DNA of 64,000 nt from Apteryx mantelli (lineage: Eukaryota > Chordata > Aves > Apterygiformes > Apterygidae): the NCBI RefSeq assembly GCF_036417845.1, contig NC_089978.1:138502288-138566287 (forward strand), read 5' to 3'. The notes under the pieces are model-generated. The model did not search any database, was not told the origin of the DNA, and worked only from the letters and a program-made list of their open reading frames with translations. Of this stretch, positions 35,170-46,569 are shown piece after piece. A program made the translations under genes and the position numbers. Position 1 is the first letter of the stretch; each line of letters begins with the position of its first letter.

Positions 35170-35477
35170 CATGTGCCCATCTACACAGCTGTCCACAACT
35201 TCTGCTGCCTGGGGGCACGGCAATTCCTACAGACTCAAATTTTGCCTGTGCCGTAGGCCAAGTATGTACGAACCAGCCCCAGCCTCAGAGCTGATCACGG
35301 TGTCAGAGAGGTGCTGAGCACCAGAGAAAGTACTCAACACTGCCAGATCACACCTAGCCCTGCTACACGGCTTGTGTTTAGCTGGCAGGGAGCATGGTCA
35401 GCATGTCACTGTTTGCCCCAACGGTGTGAATTCATCTGCATGAAAAATCATTTGTTTTCAGTAAAGAAGTAAAATGT

Positions 35478-35545
35478 ACTCTGTGTTTGTACAGTGTCTA
35501 TACAATGGGCCATTGGTATTTGACAGCAGCACTGAAGGCATTTGT
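35478..35545 (+). repeat. Ancient SINE/L2-type 3' tail fragment
   Basis: The text 'tctgtgtttgtacagtgtctatacaatgggccattgg' matches the widespread amniote tail sequence 'tctgtgtttgtacagcgcctagcacaatggggccctgg'. I know this from reptile and bird genomes as an old MIR/L2/L3-type 3' end. Plus-oriented, diverged. Confidence 0.6.
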
Positions 35546-35929
35546 GAGATGACAAAGGAGGTTTAAATCTACCTGAAAGGGCAGCTGAGATTCCACATTG
35601 GGATCCTTTAATGGCACAAAGCTGGTGTGATTCAGTTTGTCACCAATAGCACCCCCTTCCTCACTTCTGGAGTGAGCACACTGCCCCCGTGCCCATCTTG
35701 GAAGAGCCTGGAGGGATTGTTGCAGCTGGCACAACGCAGAGTGATTCTGCAGCTACTTTTTCTTTTATCGCAGCTGAACTGAAAATTTACTGTCTCTAAA
35801 ACCAGGGACACTGCAGCAGAAGGACAAGAGCTTGTCTCTTCCCCATTCCTGCACTGTGTGGAGCAGGGCTTTGCTTCATGAGGGGATTCAGCTGTCCCCA
35901 TCCAAACTGCAGTCTCACTCGCCCGTGTT

Positions 35930-36010
35930 TCATACCAAAGTAACTCCATCAGCTTCAGAGGAGTTACTCCAGATATGCAGTGATGAGAGGGAAAGGAGAG
36001 CCAGACTACG
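35930..36010. repeat. Ancient L3/CR1-like fragment
   Basis: The text 'aaagtaactccatcagcttcagaggagttactccagatatgcagtgatgagag' follows the old amniote repeat 'tgtaactccattgacttcaatggagttactcctgatttacaccggtgtaagtgagag'. The inner part is itself an imperfect inverted repeat (AGTAACTCC ... GGAGTTACT), which is a property of the family. Confidence 0.6.
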
Positions 36011-36014
36011 AATG

Positions 36015-39000
36015 AACAGAACTAAACCACCAAATAGAAGAATTTGATTTATCTGACTTCCACCTCTCAGTAGTAATACTTACTCTACTTGGTCACCAAG
36101 TTCACTGCACAACTTCCCCAGCTGGTGTATCTCACGACTATTTCTGTCCTTATAATGTCACAATAATGTCTTCCTCCTTTGTCTCAGCTACCACAAATGC
36201 AGTTCAAGCCTCTCAGGTACTGGGACTGAACTAGGCCACAACAATTCATTTCCTATCACTCAAGCAATTTAGATCCTGCTCCAACAATGAGCAGCTTTAC
36301 AAGATCCCCCAGGAGGATCCATAGTAAGTAGTGTCACAGGAGTTTGGAACTTGTCTTTAGCTTCAGGATGTGAGGATCTTAAAGAAAATCTTCTCCAAAA
36401 AGCTGATATTGCTATTATTGGCACTTAACACCCGAGCAAGCTGAATGGGAGGTGACTCATTGATGGATCATCCCTTTGAGCCTTCTGTCTATGGGAAAGA
36501 CAAAAATCATCACTGCAGGAGTTCCATCACCTTGCACTGTACTTAGCATTCTCCTACTGTCGTATGCATGTGCACATACACATTTGTGTAACAGTTACTT
36601 TAGCTGATCAGTTGCAGTGAATTTCATCTTCCTACACAGAATAAAATTTCATAGCTAAATGTAGCAAGTATTATACAAATATAATATAATATTGGTCTAA
36701 ATATATCATATGTTCATTTAATATTTTATGAATGAACATAGAAGTGTTTACTGGACAAAAACACTGGATGACACTTGGGTTGCGGGGAAGAGTAGAGGAA
36801 AACTTTGTGAGGCAGCCCTTACAAATCACTTCCTGCACAGATGTGGTGGAAAAAAACATAAATTTTGCTCGCCTCTTCTGTCCCATAAGATGAGTTTCAG
36901 ACCTAGTTCACACCCTTAATATTCAAGGATCTGCAGCAGACCAGGTCTGTTGCATCAGACATTCTGTGCCTCTCTGATATCTCTGTATCCCAAGCTACGT
37001 GGCCCCAGCAGAGTTGCAACATGTAACTGAGAAACCTTCCATGAGCCCAGGAAAGACAGACTCCCATAACTCTCTGGAAGTCCAGGCCAGGTTTCAGCTC
37101 ACCTACCTCTAGGTGTCCAGGTGAGACTAGACACCTGAGGTTTAATTGGTTGAAGGCATCAGTAGGAACGGCAGTAATCTTGCTCATCTCCATCCATCTC
37201 TACCTGAGCTAGCAGTGTGGGCTCTCTTTGGAGTCAGTGGAGGGAAACATGGGCTCCCAGGGGGTTTTAGTGCTCTGATCTCTCTCTCATGTCTCTTTTC
37301 TGAGAGAGAAAAGTATCTGCAGAGAGCATTCAGTTCATCTGAACATACAGGTCTCTGGCCATAGTTTGACATTACAATGAACCTAGCTTCAGAACTTCTA
37401 ACACCAGATCACAAGTCCTGTGTCCACAGGACACCAAGATAAGAGTTCTATCATCTCATCTTGTCAGTAAAAATGTGTTAAAAGTTGTTGGGAGGTTAAC
37501 TTTGTACCAGCAAGGTTTATGCCAGATCATGTATTGTGTATCTAGCTGTCTAGCTTTATGCGAGATCATGTAGGTATAATGAATCTGGGCACAAACTTGC
37601 CTTTAGATCAGACTAAAGGTAAGAAGCTTCTTAAAGTAGTAACCATCCAGATCACACCAGGAGTAGCAATACTGAAACTGATGCTACCTTTTTATTATTT
37701 TTGGAACTAGGTGGGATGTGTTCTGACTCTACAGTCCAACTTCTGCTCTTTGTGTGACCCTTAATTTGCTAGTATCAGGCACCTGCCATGGGCATGACTG
37801 CCTCAAGAGAGATAATAATTTTGTGAGAAACTCCTGAAAATAGACTTTCAAACTCAATTTTTTCTCCTGTTTAGTGAGATACATATAGCAGTACCCTCTG
37901 TGTTCTTCAACTAATACCCATATCATTTTTTTCTAAATTGCAATTTCCAGTAATCTTGCCCTCCTTTCTCTTCCCCCGGAATCAGAGGCTTGTGGCTAAT
38001 AGCTTCCTGAATACACAAGCTGTCTCATAACACCTTGCAAATTAAAGAGAACATCTCACTGAAATCAAAAGCTAAGTCTAATAAAAATGCAAAATAGACT
38101 ACAGAATAGGGCAACATCTGGATGTGCAATACTGGAAGGAATTCTCCTTGTCTTCATTGGACTTTGTACTTTGGAAATCAGAGTGCTAAAGGGTGATCAT
38201 GGGAAAAGTGCTACTGGTTTTTCTCGTCATAATAAACTAGTCCTTTCAATATAGTCTGGTTGCTCATTCATTTTATAGCTACAGTCTTCTATTCAGTTTG
38301 ATCAGCCACTTGGAATTCCCAAGTGTCAGCTGCACAGTTTAAAAACTGCTTCCCGAAGCATAATTATGCAGACCTATTTTTAGAGGCTTAAGTACTCGCT
38401 TTTAGACACAGAAGTGTAGATTTAGGCACGATCTTAAAAATGTAGCCCACAGTAGAACACCACCATCCAGACTTCAAACTTGAGCACTAAACTAGAAATA
38501 TGACACTGTGCATTCGTCTTGTCTCTCAGTGGCTTGCTTATTGCCAAAGAGACAATTGCCAAAGAGCTTATGCTCTTCCATAGGAAAATGCCTCCACAAC
38601 AGCTAGCATGAGGTAATACCAACCCTCAAACTGATGTTGGTGGTTTAGTGAGAAACGAACCCTACCGTCTGCAATTTTCAGTCTTGTGTTGTAGTCACCC
38701 AGGGTTTGCCTGTGCTTAACATTTTGGTTGGATTGATTAGTTTCATGGAATTAGAAGTACTTTGGGTTTACCAGAGCCTCCTATGCTAACTGCAAGCCAC
38801 ACAAACCTAGAAGGAGCAGAGTAAGGCTTGTTGTGGGAAACCCCAATGTCCAGGATTTGATTAGAAGTTTGGAGCATTTTATAACTCCTAAAAGAAAGCA
38901 AGAAGGCTCCATTTTCAGAGCATACCTGACTTCAGTCCATGGCATTAGCTGTCCTTTAGGGTTTTCTCCCTGGAGTGACCACTGACCACTGTCTCCAGGA

Positions 39001-39200
39001 TGAGTTCTCATCAAGGCTTTCCTCAGCTGTAGAAATTTACAGGTGATCCAGGGGCATCTTATATCTTAAAAGCTGTCTTTCACAGTTAAGTTTTAGGTAT
39101 GTACATGGAGACAAGTGATCCTCCCTGAAGTTAGATAAACCTCTTCTGTTTCTTTGTTAATTCCCTTGTGAAACTTTTCCTCATCTTCACCTGTTTTTTT
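36015..39200. other. Unique non-coding sequence
   Basis: No gene is recognised. A block around 36655-36740 is AT-rich with repeated ATAT words. An imperfect direct repeat lies at 37516-37572. Short open frames on both strands (for example 36903-37193 minus) are unassigned. Confidence 0.5.
37516..37572 (+). repeat. Local imperfect direct repeat
   Basis: The 18-base word TTTATGCCAGATCATGTA at 37516-37533 recurs at 37555-37572 with one change (C to G). The start-to-start distance is 39 bases. It looks like a small local duplication. Confidence 0.8.
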
Positions 39201-39252
39201 TTGACTTTCCCAACATGTGTCATTTGACTTTCCCAACATGTGTCATTTGACT
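39201..39252 (+). repeat. Tandem repeat, 23-bp unit, about 2.3 copies
   Basis: The unit TTGACTTTCCCAACATGTGTCAT occurs at 39201-39223 and is repeated without change at 39224-39246, followed by a partial third start (TTGACT). Perfect identity suggests a recent duplication. The unit contains ACATGT, a six-base palindrome. Confidence 0.95.
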
Positions 39253-39254
39253 AG

Positions 39255-40148
39255 AAAGCAGAATGGATCCTCTTCCCTTTCCCTTCATGGGATTCTACCA
39301 TCTCACAGTTCTTTTTGTGTTCCTTACTTTGCAAATTCTTTAGAGCTTGCATAGCTTTCTTGCTGTTCACATTTTAAAGGCTATTATAATACTTCATAGT
39401 TCTTCTGCAGTGAACTGTGTTCAATATCCATAACATGCTTTCAATCTCATAAGTCCTATCTCTTCAGAGAGATAGGGCATATCCTATTATTTTATACACA
39501 GCAAACTTGGCTTTTTGAGCCCTTTAACCAGTTTTGCTCCTTAATCTCCCCTCCCTTTGGGGGTATCGGTGTGAGTTGCTCCTGCCATCATGGAAGGCAT
39601 GACTAATCACTACAAGACAAGATAGTGCATGCTCCTTTCAGATGCAGATATTATTATAGAGTAGGCTTCCATTTCACTAGTCCTGGGAACATCCTTATCT
39701 ATAATGTTCCATTTAAAAGCATCCTCGTCATTTAACCGGTCTCACTATTGGACTGATGCCTTCTCAGGCAGTGTTCAAGAGATACTTGAAAGCAGCTAGC
39801 ACTGCTGCCTAAAGGAGCAGTCCCACTCTTGTACTGTGTCTGGCTACTCCCTTTCTATGGCCTTGAGGTGAGCCTGATTGGGGAGCTGATCTGGCTGAAA
39901 AACAACCCAGCAATGAAACAAACATTTTTCAGCTGTTTCAGCTCTCTAAGATGTTTCACCATGCGGCTGTAGAAACAGCTGTGCTGGCAGAAGGAAGGAG
40001 TGGTGCAGGAGACCTAAATTTGTTACTTTCAGTGCTGTCTTATGTCAATGTAAATTATTTGTTGAACTGTAACTTTAGGGAAAATATTTACAAAAGTATT
40101 TCTCACCTCATTACTTTCTTGTGCTTCCCTGACTTTCTATTTGCTGCC
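39255..40148. other. Unique sequence with small hairpin
   Basis: No gene is recognised. A perfect 9-bp inverted repeat with a 4-base loop lies at 39455-39476 (CCTATCTCT / AGAGATAGG). No other structured element was found. Confidence 0.5.
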
Positions 40149-40149
40149 T

Positions 40150-40272
40150 CTAGTGCTTTAGATTGAAAGCTTCCTGGGGCAGGGACCATCTTTTTGTTGT
40201 GTGACTATATAGAGACTAAAATAATGGTATCATTGTGGGGCTGGTAGATATTAATGCAACAACAATAATCAT
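40150..40272 (+). repeat. Ancient SINE/L2-type 3' tail fragment
   Basis: The text 'attgaaagcttcctggggcagggaccatctttttgttgtgtgac' and, further on, 'ggggctggtagatattaatgcaacaacaataat' match the old amniote tail 'attgtaagctccttggggcagggaccatctttttgttctgtg...ctaggcgctaccgcaatacaaataataat'. Plus-oriented. This is the best-preserved copy of this tail in the window. Confidence 0.7.
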
Positions 40273-40379
40273 AGTAATCGAAAGGCTATTCAAGTTTGCC
40301 ATTGGGCTGTTGCGTTAAGACAATTTGATCTCCATGCTGTTTCCAGCTCTGTCTCTGTCCTGCTGAGATGCTGTGGAGA

Positions 40380-40470
40380 AGTCATATCATCTCTCCATGT
40401 ATGTATTTGAACTGTAAGCTCTTTGGGACAGGGAATGGTTTGTGCCATATGTAGTGGGTTTACAGCCTTG
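40380..40470 (+). repeat. Second copy of the ancient SINE/L2-type tail
   Basis: The text 'gaactgtaagctctttgggacagggaatggtttgtgccatatgtagtggg' matches the same tail consensus (ctgtaagctctttggggcagggacc). It lies about 150 bases from the first copy in the same orientation. Confidence 0.6.
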
Positions 40471-40499
40471 CTTGGAAAGTGATCTGTTATGGGATCCAG

Positions 40500-42270
40500 C
40501 AAGTCAGACAGGTCCGCAAGTGCTCTTGACCCAGCCGATGCTTTGAGTGGGACACTTCCTTTGTTTTTTCCAGACCAGAAGCCCTCTCCAGATGTTTGTA
40601 CACGTTGCTCACACTGTTCTCATCTGCAGGACTTTGGGTTGCAGAGATTTATTTTGTAGCGAAGAGAATTATGTTTCATGTACGGTAGTTTTCGATACAG
40701 ATTTGAGGGGCTCCATATAACAGTCTTGCAGCTGGTGAATCACATAAGAATAAATCAGATTTTTCTTTCCTGCCAAAATGGAGATCTCTCTTTCTCTCTC
40801 CAAACATGTCTTGATATTCTGGCCTAATAGTGTGTATTACTAACAAAGACTTGTCATAGATTTTTGTCTGAAAACCAAACATAAAAATCAAAGAAGTACT
40901 CATTAAACCCCTATAGCAGTATTCTTTGATAGAATCATTGCATCTCTTGGAGGACACCTATCTTGACTCAGAAAATGCGTACAAGTATTATCCCTCCAAA
41001 CTCCAACTGACACTCAGGTGACAGCTATAACTGGATGACTTTTACCCTGTTTAATTGCCTAATATCCTGTATTGGTGGAATATCATAATGGTGGAAGATG
41101 TGGTCAAAGCATCAATGCACCAGCAGAGCTATTTCTGCACTGGCAGAAACTTGGTGGAATTCCCACTGCAGTGGCGTGTTTCTGGTTCCCTACTGGGAAA
41201 GTCTGTACATTGCAGAGTTTCTCACATTCCATGGTTATTTCAAGTCTGAAGTTGCTCTGGTGTGTTTTTCCTATAGCATCCCCTAATTCAGACCCAGCAG
41301 AACCAGATGTTTCCTTTTATGTTGCATTGATCACAGGAAAAAAAATGAAACTAATGTACAAAAAATTTGGCAAGTGACAGCTTGAGTGCAGAACTTTGTA
41401 ATGCTGAGTCTGTGTGCCTCATATTAAACTAGTTCCAAAACAGGATGTTGCAGTGCATGTCTAATATCCCTTTTCTACCACACCCAAGCACAATTTCTGT
41501 TGCTATTTAAGCTACGAATTGCATTAAAGAGCAGCAATCAAATCACACAGAGACAGATCATATCTTTTTCAACAAGAAGCAGGCACAGGTTTCATCCATT
41601 TTATTGTCAGAGATGGACAAAAAGGTGCTCCCCCTTTGAGACACTGTGCATCAAGATCCGCCACCCTAGTTGTGTTACTACAGTGGCAGAAACAATCATC
41701 CTGTTTGTTAGTCACATCCAAAATTAGCAGACTTGCACAGTGGATTTAGTGTTTGCTAATTACTGATCCTATAACCTAAAAAGAGCCAGGATAAAAATTA
41801 TATCTTAATCTGGTCAGTCATATGGTAATTCATGCCATCCTTGATTAGAAGCATTTGCTCTCCATGAGTGAAAATGCCACAGTTCATTCTGCAACAAACT
41901 CAGACAGTCTCAGTTTTGGGATATAGTTATCAGCAAAGTTTTGAGGGGTTTATTAACATTGCCTCTTGATCTGCAGGATGCCACAATCTGGGTAGCTTAG
42001 GGAAAAGCACTTTAAAAACCCCATAGTTTGCACTTTTTCTAACAACAGACCACTATTTATTATTGGCAGGAACAGAGCATGGGCTTTAGAATTTAAGCAA
42101 AAAAGACCTCTGGCAATGAGGAAATGAGCCTCGACATTTTTCATGAATGGGGCAGAGCTGCTTAACTCTGACTGGCTTGTTTTCTTTTCTTCCTATTCAC
42201 ATCACTCAGGTCCCACCTTCCTGCCTTAAAAGGCATCTCGTTCCCTGGCAGCAAGACAAGTATCTGTTTG
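40500..42270. other. Unique non-coding sequence
   Basis: No gene is recognised. The frames at 41055-41377 plus in three phases overlap and show no domain. No clear repeats. Confidence 0.5.
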
Positions 42271-42700
42271 ATGTCAGCACCCTTTTATTTTCTTAAAAGC
42301 ATCTTTTTTTCAAGCCAGTAAATTGAAAATGACTACCGCATCGAGAACTAGCCAATTTCCAGCACTCTCTGCAGAACTGGTCTGCTTTCACGTTTGAGAG
42401 ATATCATTAATTTTCTGATGAATAATGAGATCAGAGAGCTTGCATGCTGTATTATGTGTAGGAAAATGCTTATGTAAATCAGTATGGCTGTAGCAGCTTC
42501 CCAGGGGAACTTTAAAGCTTATCATATCATTAAATCTGATAACAATTCATTTTTTAAAGTAATGCAGGAAAAAATAAAGGTCTATTCACCATCTATTTGT
42601 AATAATATGTTTATAATATGAAAGAGAATGGAAGACTACTGGATCATATATGAGAAAATGCAACTAGAAATTCCTTTGGCTTTGCAAGCTGCACCCTGTA
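42270..42700. promoter_or_regulatory. Candidate conserved non-coding element
   Basis: An AT-rich repeat-free block with clustered ATTA/TAAT and GATA-like words (ATATCATTAATTTTCTGATG at 42401-42420, TTATCATATCATTAAATCTG around 42519-42538). No coding frame. It ends at a G7A7 junction near 42704-42718. Regulatory role is inferred. Confidence 0.28.
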
Positions 42701-42703
42701 TTG

Positions 42704-45700
42704 AGGGGGGGAAAAAAAGCAGCCCATATATTTACATAGTTTAATCTTGTGAAATACAATGAATGCAATGAAAACATTGTCATAGTCCAATTCTGGCGTT
42801 CGATATGGATGTCACTTTTCCAGACCCACTGCAGCACTTTCAAAGCACTTCTAGTACATAGCTTTCAGTAAACTTGAGGGCACCTTCCTCATATTCCTCT
42901 TCTTTTCCCTCCCCATGTTAAATGATAAGCTCAATGAAATTAAAGTAAAATGTCCAACTTCTAGTTAACTTGGTTTTAGCATCTTAGTGACAGAGATGCT
43001 TTTGCTTTGTACCAGGGCTAAAGACATCAGGATAGCATTTTCCAGTGGAACCAAGATCTGCTCCATGGATTCTAGTCCTCTTGTTTACTACCTAGAAAAC
43101 TTTTAATTAATCTTACAATTTCTTTCTTCCCCGCCCGTGCCGAACACAAAGAACATTTAATTTGCCTTTACCATTAGCCCTGCAAGTTATACCCTGTGGT
43201 AACATCATGTCCACAAGGTCCCAGTGTCACCTTTCTTTTCTTGGGCTGAATTCTTACAGAAATATGCCTATTTTCATCCCCGATGCTTAGGAACCTTGGA
43301 CAGCCCTGCAAGGAGCTCAGGGAACCCTATTTCTCTGGAGCTGCGGGGAGAGATTTCCAATGGGATGGGAGTCCTGGGTGTTAGTTTGCAGCGAAACACA
43401 GTAATAGGGGTGATTGTGGCTGCTGACAGATATACTGCTGAAGAAAAACACTCCTGGAGTTTTTAAGGAGACCTGTGGATGACAGGTACACATCTTCCGT
43501 GGAATATGGATGGGAACTGGGTGCAGCCCTTTGTACCTTTTATAATATCCTTTATATCTCCTTTCTGTAATGGGCAGTCATAAGCCCTCCCACTAACACA
43601 GTGCAGTTGCTCCATCCCCTCCCTTTCTCTAGTCCTAAAGCCATAGCTGAGCCTTAGGAGGTGAGGCATGTTCTTATCACTGTAACTATGTTGAGTAATC
43701 AATCATGACTCATTGAATAATGACTAACAATATTTTGCACTTTGAGGCTCTTCTTCTCTAGAATCTTGCAGCATTTTGCAAAAAAGAGTTGCTGCTTCCT
43801 AGGAATGCAAATATGGATTTACCAGGAGGCATTTTCTCCATTAGCACAACCTGAAGTGACAAATTCTCTTGGTTCATATAGTGGAGGATTGCAGTGCTCC
43901 ACGACCCATCTGTGACAAGCCTCAAGTGAGTACTGCGGGGTGAAAGGGAAGCACAAGGTATGCAGGTGTGCACTGGTAAGAAGACAGGAGATTCTTCTTT
44001 TTATCCTAGACCATTTGCCCTTCCACGCTAATATTAGCTACATGTTTTTCCACATTTGTCAGAAAGTGGGGAAGAATGAATCTGCTCCTCAGAGATGATG
44101 ACCTGAAACTGGCCCTGATTCAGGAAAAAAACCATCCATTCGTGGCAGCACTTTAACTGAGACATAAGTGCCAGCCTGAACAGGGACAGAGTTAAGCCTC
44201 TGTTTAAATGCTTTCCTGAACGGGGGTCATTAGCACTAGCTCTCTCGCTGAACAATGTATTATTACTAATGGAAGCAGCTAGCATTCAGATAGGCATCCA
44301 AACTTTTCGGTGCTTTCTTTAACTTAACTGATTTCTGCTGCTACTTTCAGGCCAGTTGTCTGCTGCACACTTACAGATCCCAAGAAGAGAGGGCTCCTAG
44401 CAATTTGCCAAGAGAGCCATTCAAATCTGAAGTGCTGGTTTGGAGGGTAATGGCATGAGGTGGTGAATCAAAAGTGGTGTGAGGCAGGTGGGGACTTCCT
44501 TTGGACTCAAGAAGTAATGAACACCTTTTGCTATTGAAAGCTTGGACAACTGATGGTGAAGTACCAATACTGGAAAACAATACAAAACAATACAAATAAA
44601 TATTTTGGCAAATTTCAAAAGAAATCTGATTTTCTAAAGTCTTATCAGAAAACTAAGGAGTTTTTGTTCTGTGACTAGCATAAATATTTGAATATCACTT
44701 GTCAAACTGGAAATAAAATGGACATATCCATAAAAATTTTCATTTTAACAAAACATTCTAATTCACCGAAAGCTCTTTTCAAACACATTTCCCCTCCCCA
44801 ATATGTAATTTTAGGTGTATTCTCCATTCAGAAAGAAAGTTCTCCTTTTATTTGCCACTGATCATCCACAGACATTTTAAGTAATCTTTGGCTGTGTTTG
44901 CTGTCTGACCTTTTCTGCTCTCCAGTTTAGTATCTGAGATAATGCAGGAGCAAAAGCAAAATGATCACCAGTGAGAGACCAACTGCACATATTGAATAAC
45001 AAATCAGAAGCACAAAGTCGGGTCTAAAATATCCATCCAAATTTCTCAGTTGAGATATGAGCGACAACAACAGAGGGGTTGGTAAATGATTCATAAATCA
45101 AAGTGGAGATAGTATTCCCAAGGAACTTGAAGGCATTTAGCAGAGAGGCTATGCATGTATGTAGGCATGTATATGTCTTCTCTTATGATATCCATCATCG
45201 CAACACCATGCACAATCAAAAATAGTAATGATGACACCACTCTTCTCCTCCCCAGTCACTTGTGAAGGCTGTTAAAGTATGAAGAACCATGGACCAAAGG
45301 AATTTGTGGCATAGTTAGCTTTGGGTACAGCAAGCCTATTTCATCTGGAAGTTCTGGCATAGCTCATGAGACTTGGTATTGCACACCAATTTTATTATTT
45401 CAGCTAAATCTAGCTGTCATGGGAGAGCGTGGCCTTGATGAAGGAAAGGAAAGAAGAGAAAGTGCCAGGAGAGCTTTGAACACCTGAAATCAGGCTCTTT
45501 GTTCAATGCAGAGAGTAGTGGGACAAGGTGATATGTTTGAAAATGTGCATGGCTCCTTAAATTTGTGAGCCACCTGCAGCTTTCTCAGTGCCTTCATTCA
45601 ACATACAGAGTCAAGTTGGTTAGGTCACTTTGACCAGCCAACTACTCTCACTACTGAGCTGTGCCAGCATTAGAAGCGAAGTGTAGTGAGGCAGCATCAA

Positions 45701-45860
45701 CTCTGCCCCTTACGGTGCTCCTCTGGTCATTGTTTGTCTGCATCTTGTCAACAAGGAGCAGCGTGTGGGACAAATCATGCTCTTTGTCTTTTCTGTTCTT
45801 GAAAGAGCTGCTTTCAGAACACATTTCTGGGCTATGAAGGAAAATAATGTGTTTGGGAAT
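42704..45860. other. Unique non-coding sequence
   Basis: No gene is recognised. Frames at 43224-43466 plus, 43463-43702 minus and 44034-44285 minus lack recognisable domains. A short direct repeat of AAAACAATAC occurs at about 44576-44594. Otherwise plain. Confidence 0.5.
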
Positions 45861-45861
45861 G

Positions 45862-46566
45862 GTCAGCATAGATTTAACAAGGTAAATCATGCTCAACCAA
45901 CCTGATTACGTTGTATGACAAAAGAACTAGGTGAGGGTGAGGGAAAAGTGGTGCAGGTCATCTACCTCCACTTTGGCAAGGCTTTTGTCACTGTCTTCCA
46001 CAGTATTCTTCTTTCCAAGTTAGAACATTATGATGTGGATGGGTGGACAAGTAGATGGGTAAAAACCTGGTTGGATGATTGGGCTCAGAGGTAAGGGCTA
46101 ATGGATCATATTCTACCTGCAGGTCCATAACAGACACCACAGGGGTTTTTACTGGGTCTTGTCCTATTTAATATCTTCATCAATGACCTGGAGGAGGTGA
46201 GGGAGTGCTTAAAAGTTTGTGGATGACATCAGATTGGGAGGATTAGTTGATACACTGTAGAGCAGGGTTGCTATCCAGGGAGACCTAAACAGGCTGGAGG
46301 AATGGGTCAACAGGAACCCTATGAATTTCAACAAGGACAAATGAAAAATCTTGCTTTTGGGAAGGAAGAACCCCTGGCAGCAATACAGGCTGGGGACTGA
46401 CTGGCTAGGGAGCAACTCTGCTGAAAACGACCTGGGTGTCTTAGTAGACAGCAAGCTGAACAGGAGCCAGCAGTGGGCCCTGGCAGCAAAATATGCCAAT
46501 GGGACCACAGCCAGTAGATTGAGGGAGGTCTGCTCAGCACGTATCAGACCACATCTAGTATACAGT
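45862..46566 (+). repeat. Broken CR1 LINE, reverse-transcriptase region
   Basis: A degraded internal CR1 ORF2 fragment on the plus strand. Visible blocks are 'VIYLHFGKAFVTVFHSILLSKL' near 45957-46022 in pieces (family: YLDFSKAFDTVSHSILL), 'FNIFINDLEE' at 46167-46196, the catalytic box as FVDD at 46216-46227 (family FADD), and 'NSAENDLGVLVDSKLN' near 46410-46460. The first catalytic aspartate of the YLDF/AFDT block is changed. A stop follows 'WLDDWAQR', and the FNIF and FVDD blocks are in different frames, so it is clearly dead. Similarity fades after 'agaccacatctagtatacag' near 46566. The long minus-strand frame at 46209-46766 (185 codons) is an antisense shadow. It is older than the 30 kb copy and lacks a 3' end. 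Confidence 0.85.
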
Positions 46567-46569
46567 ATC

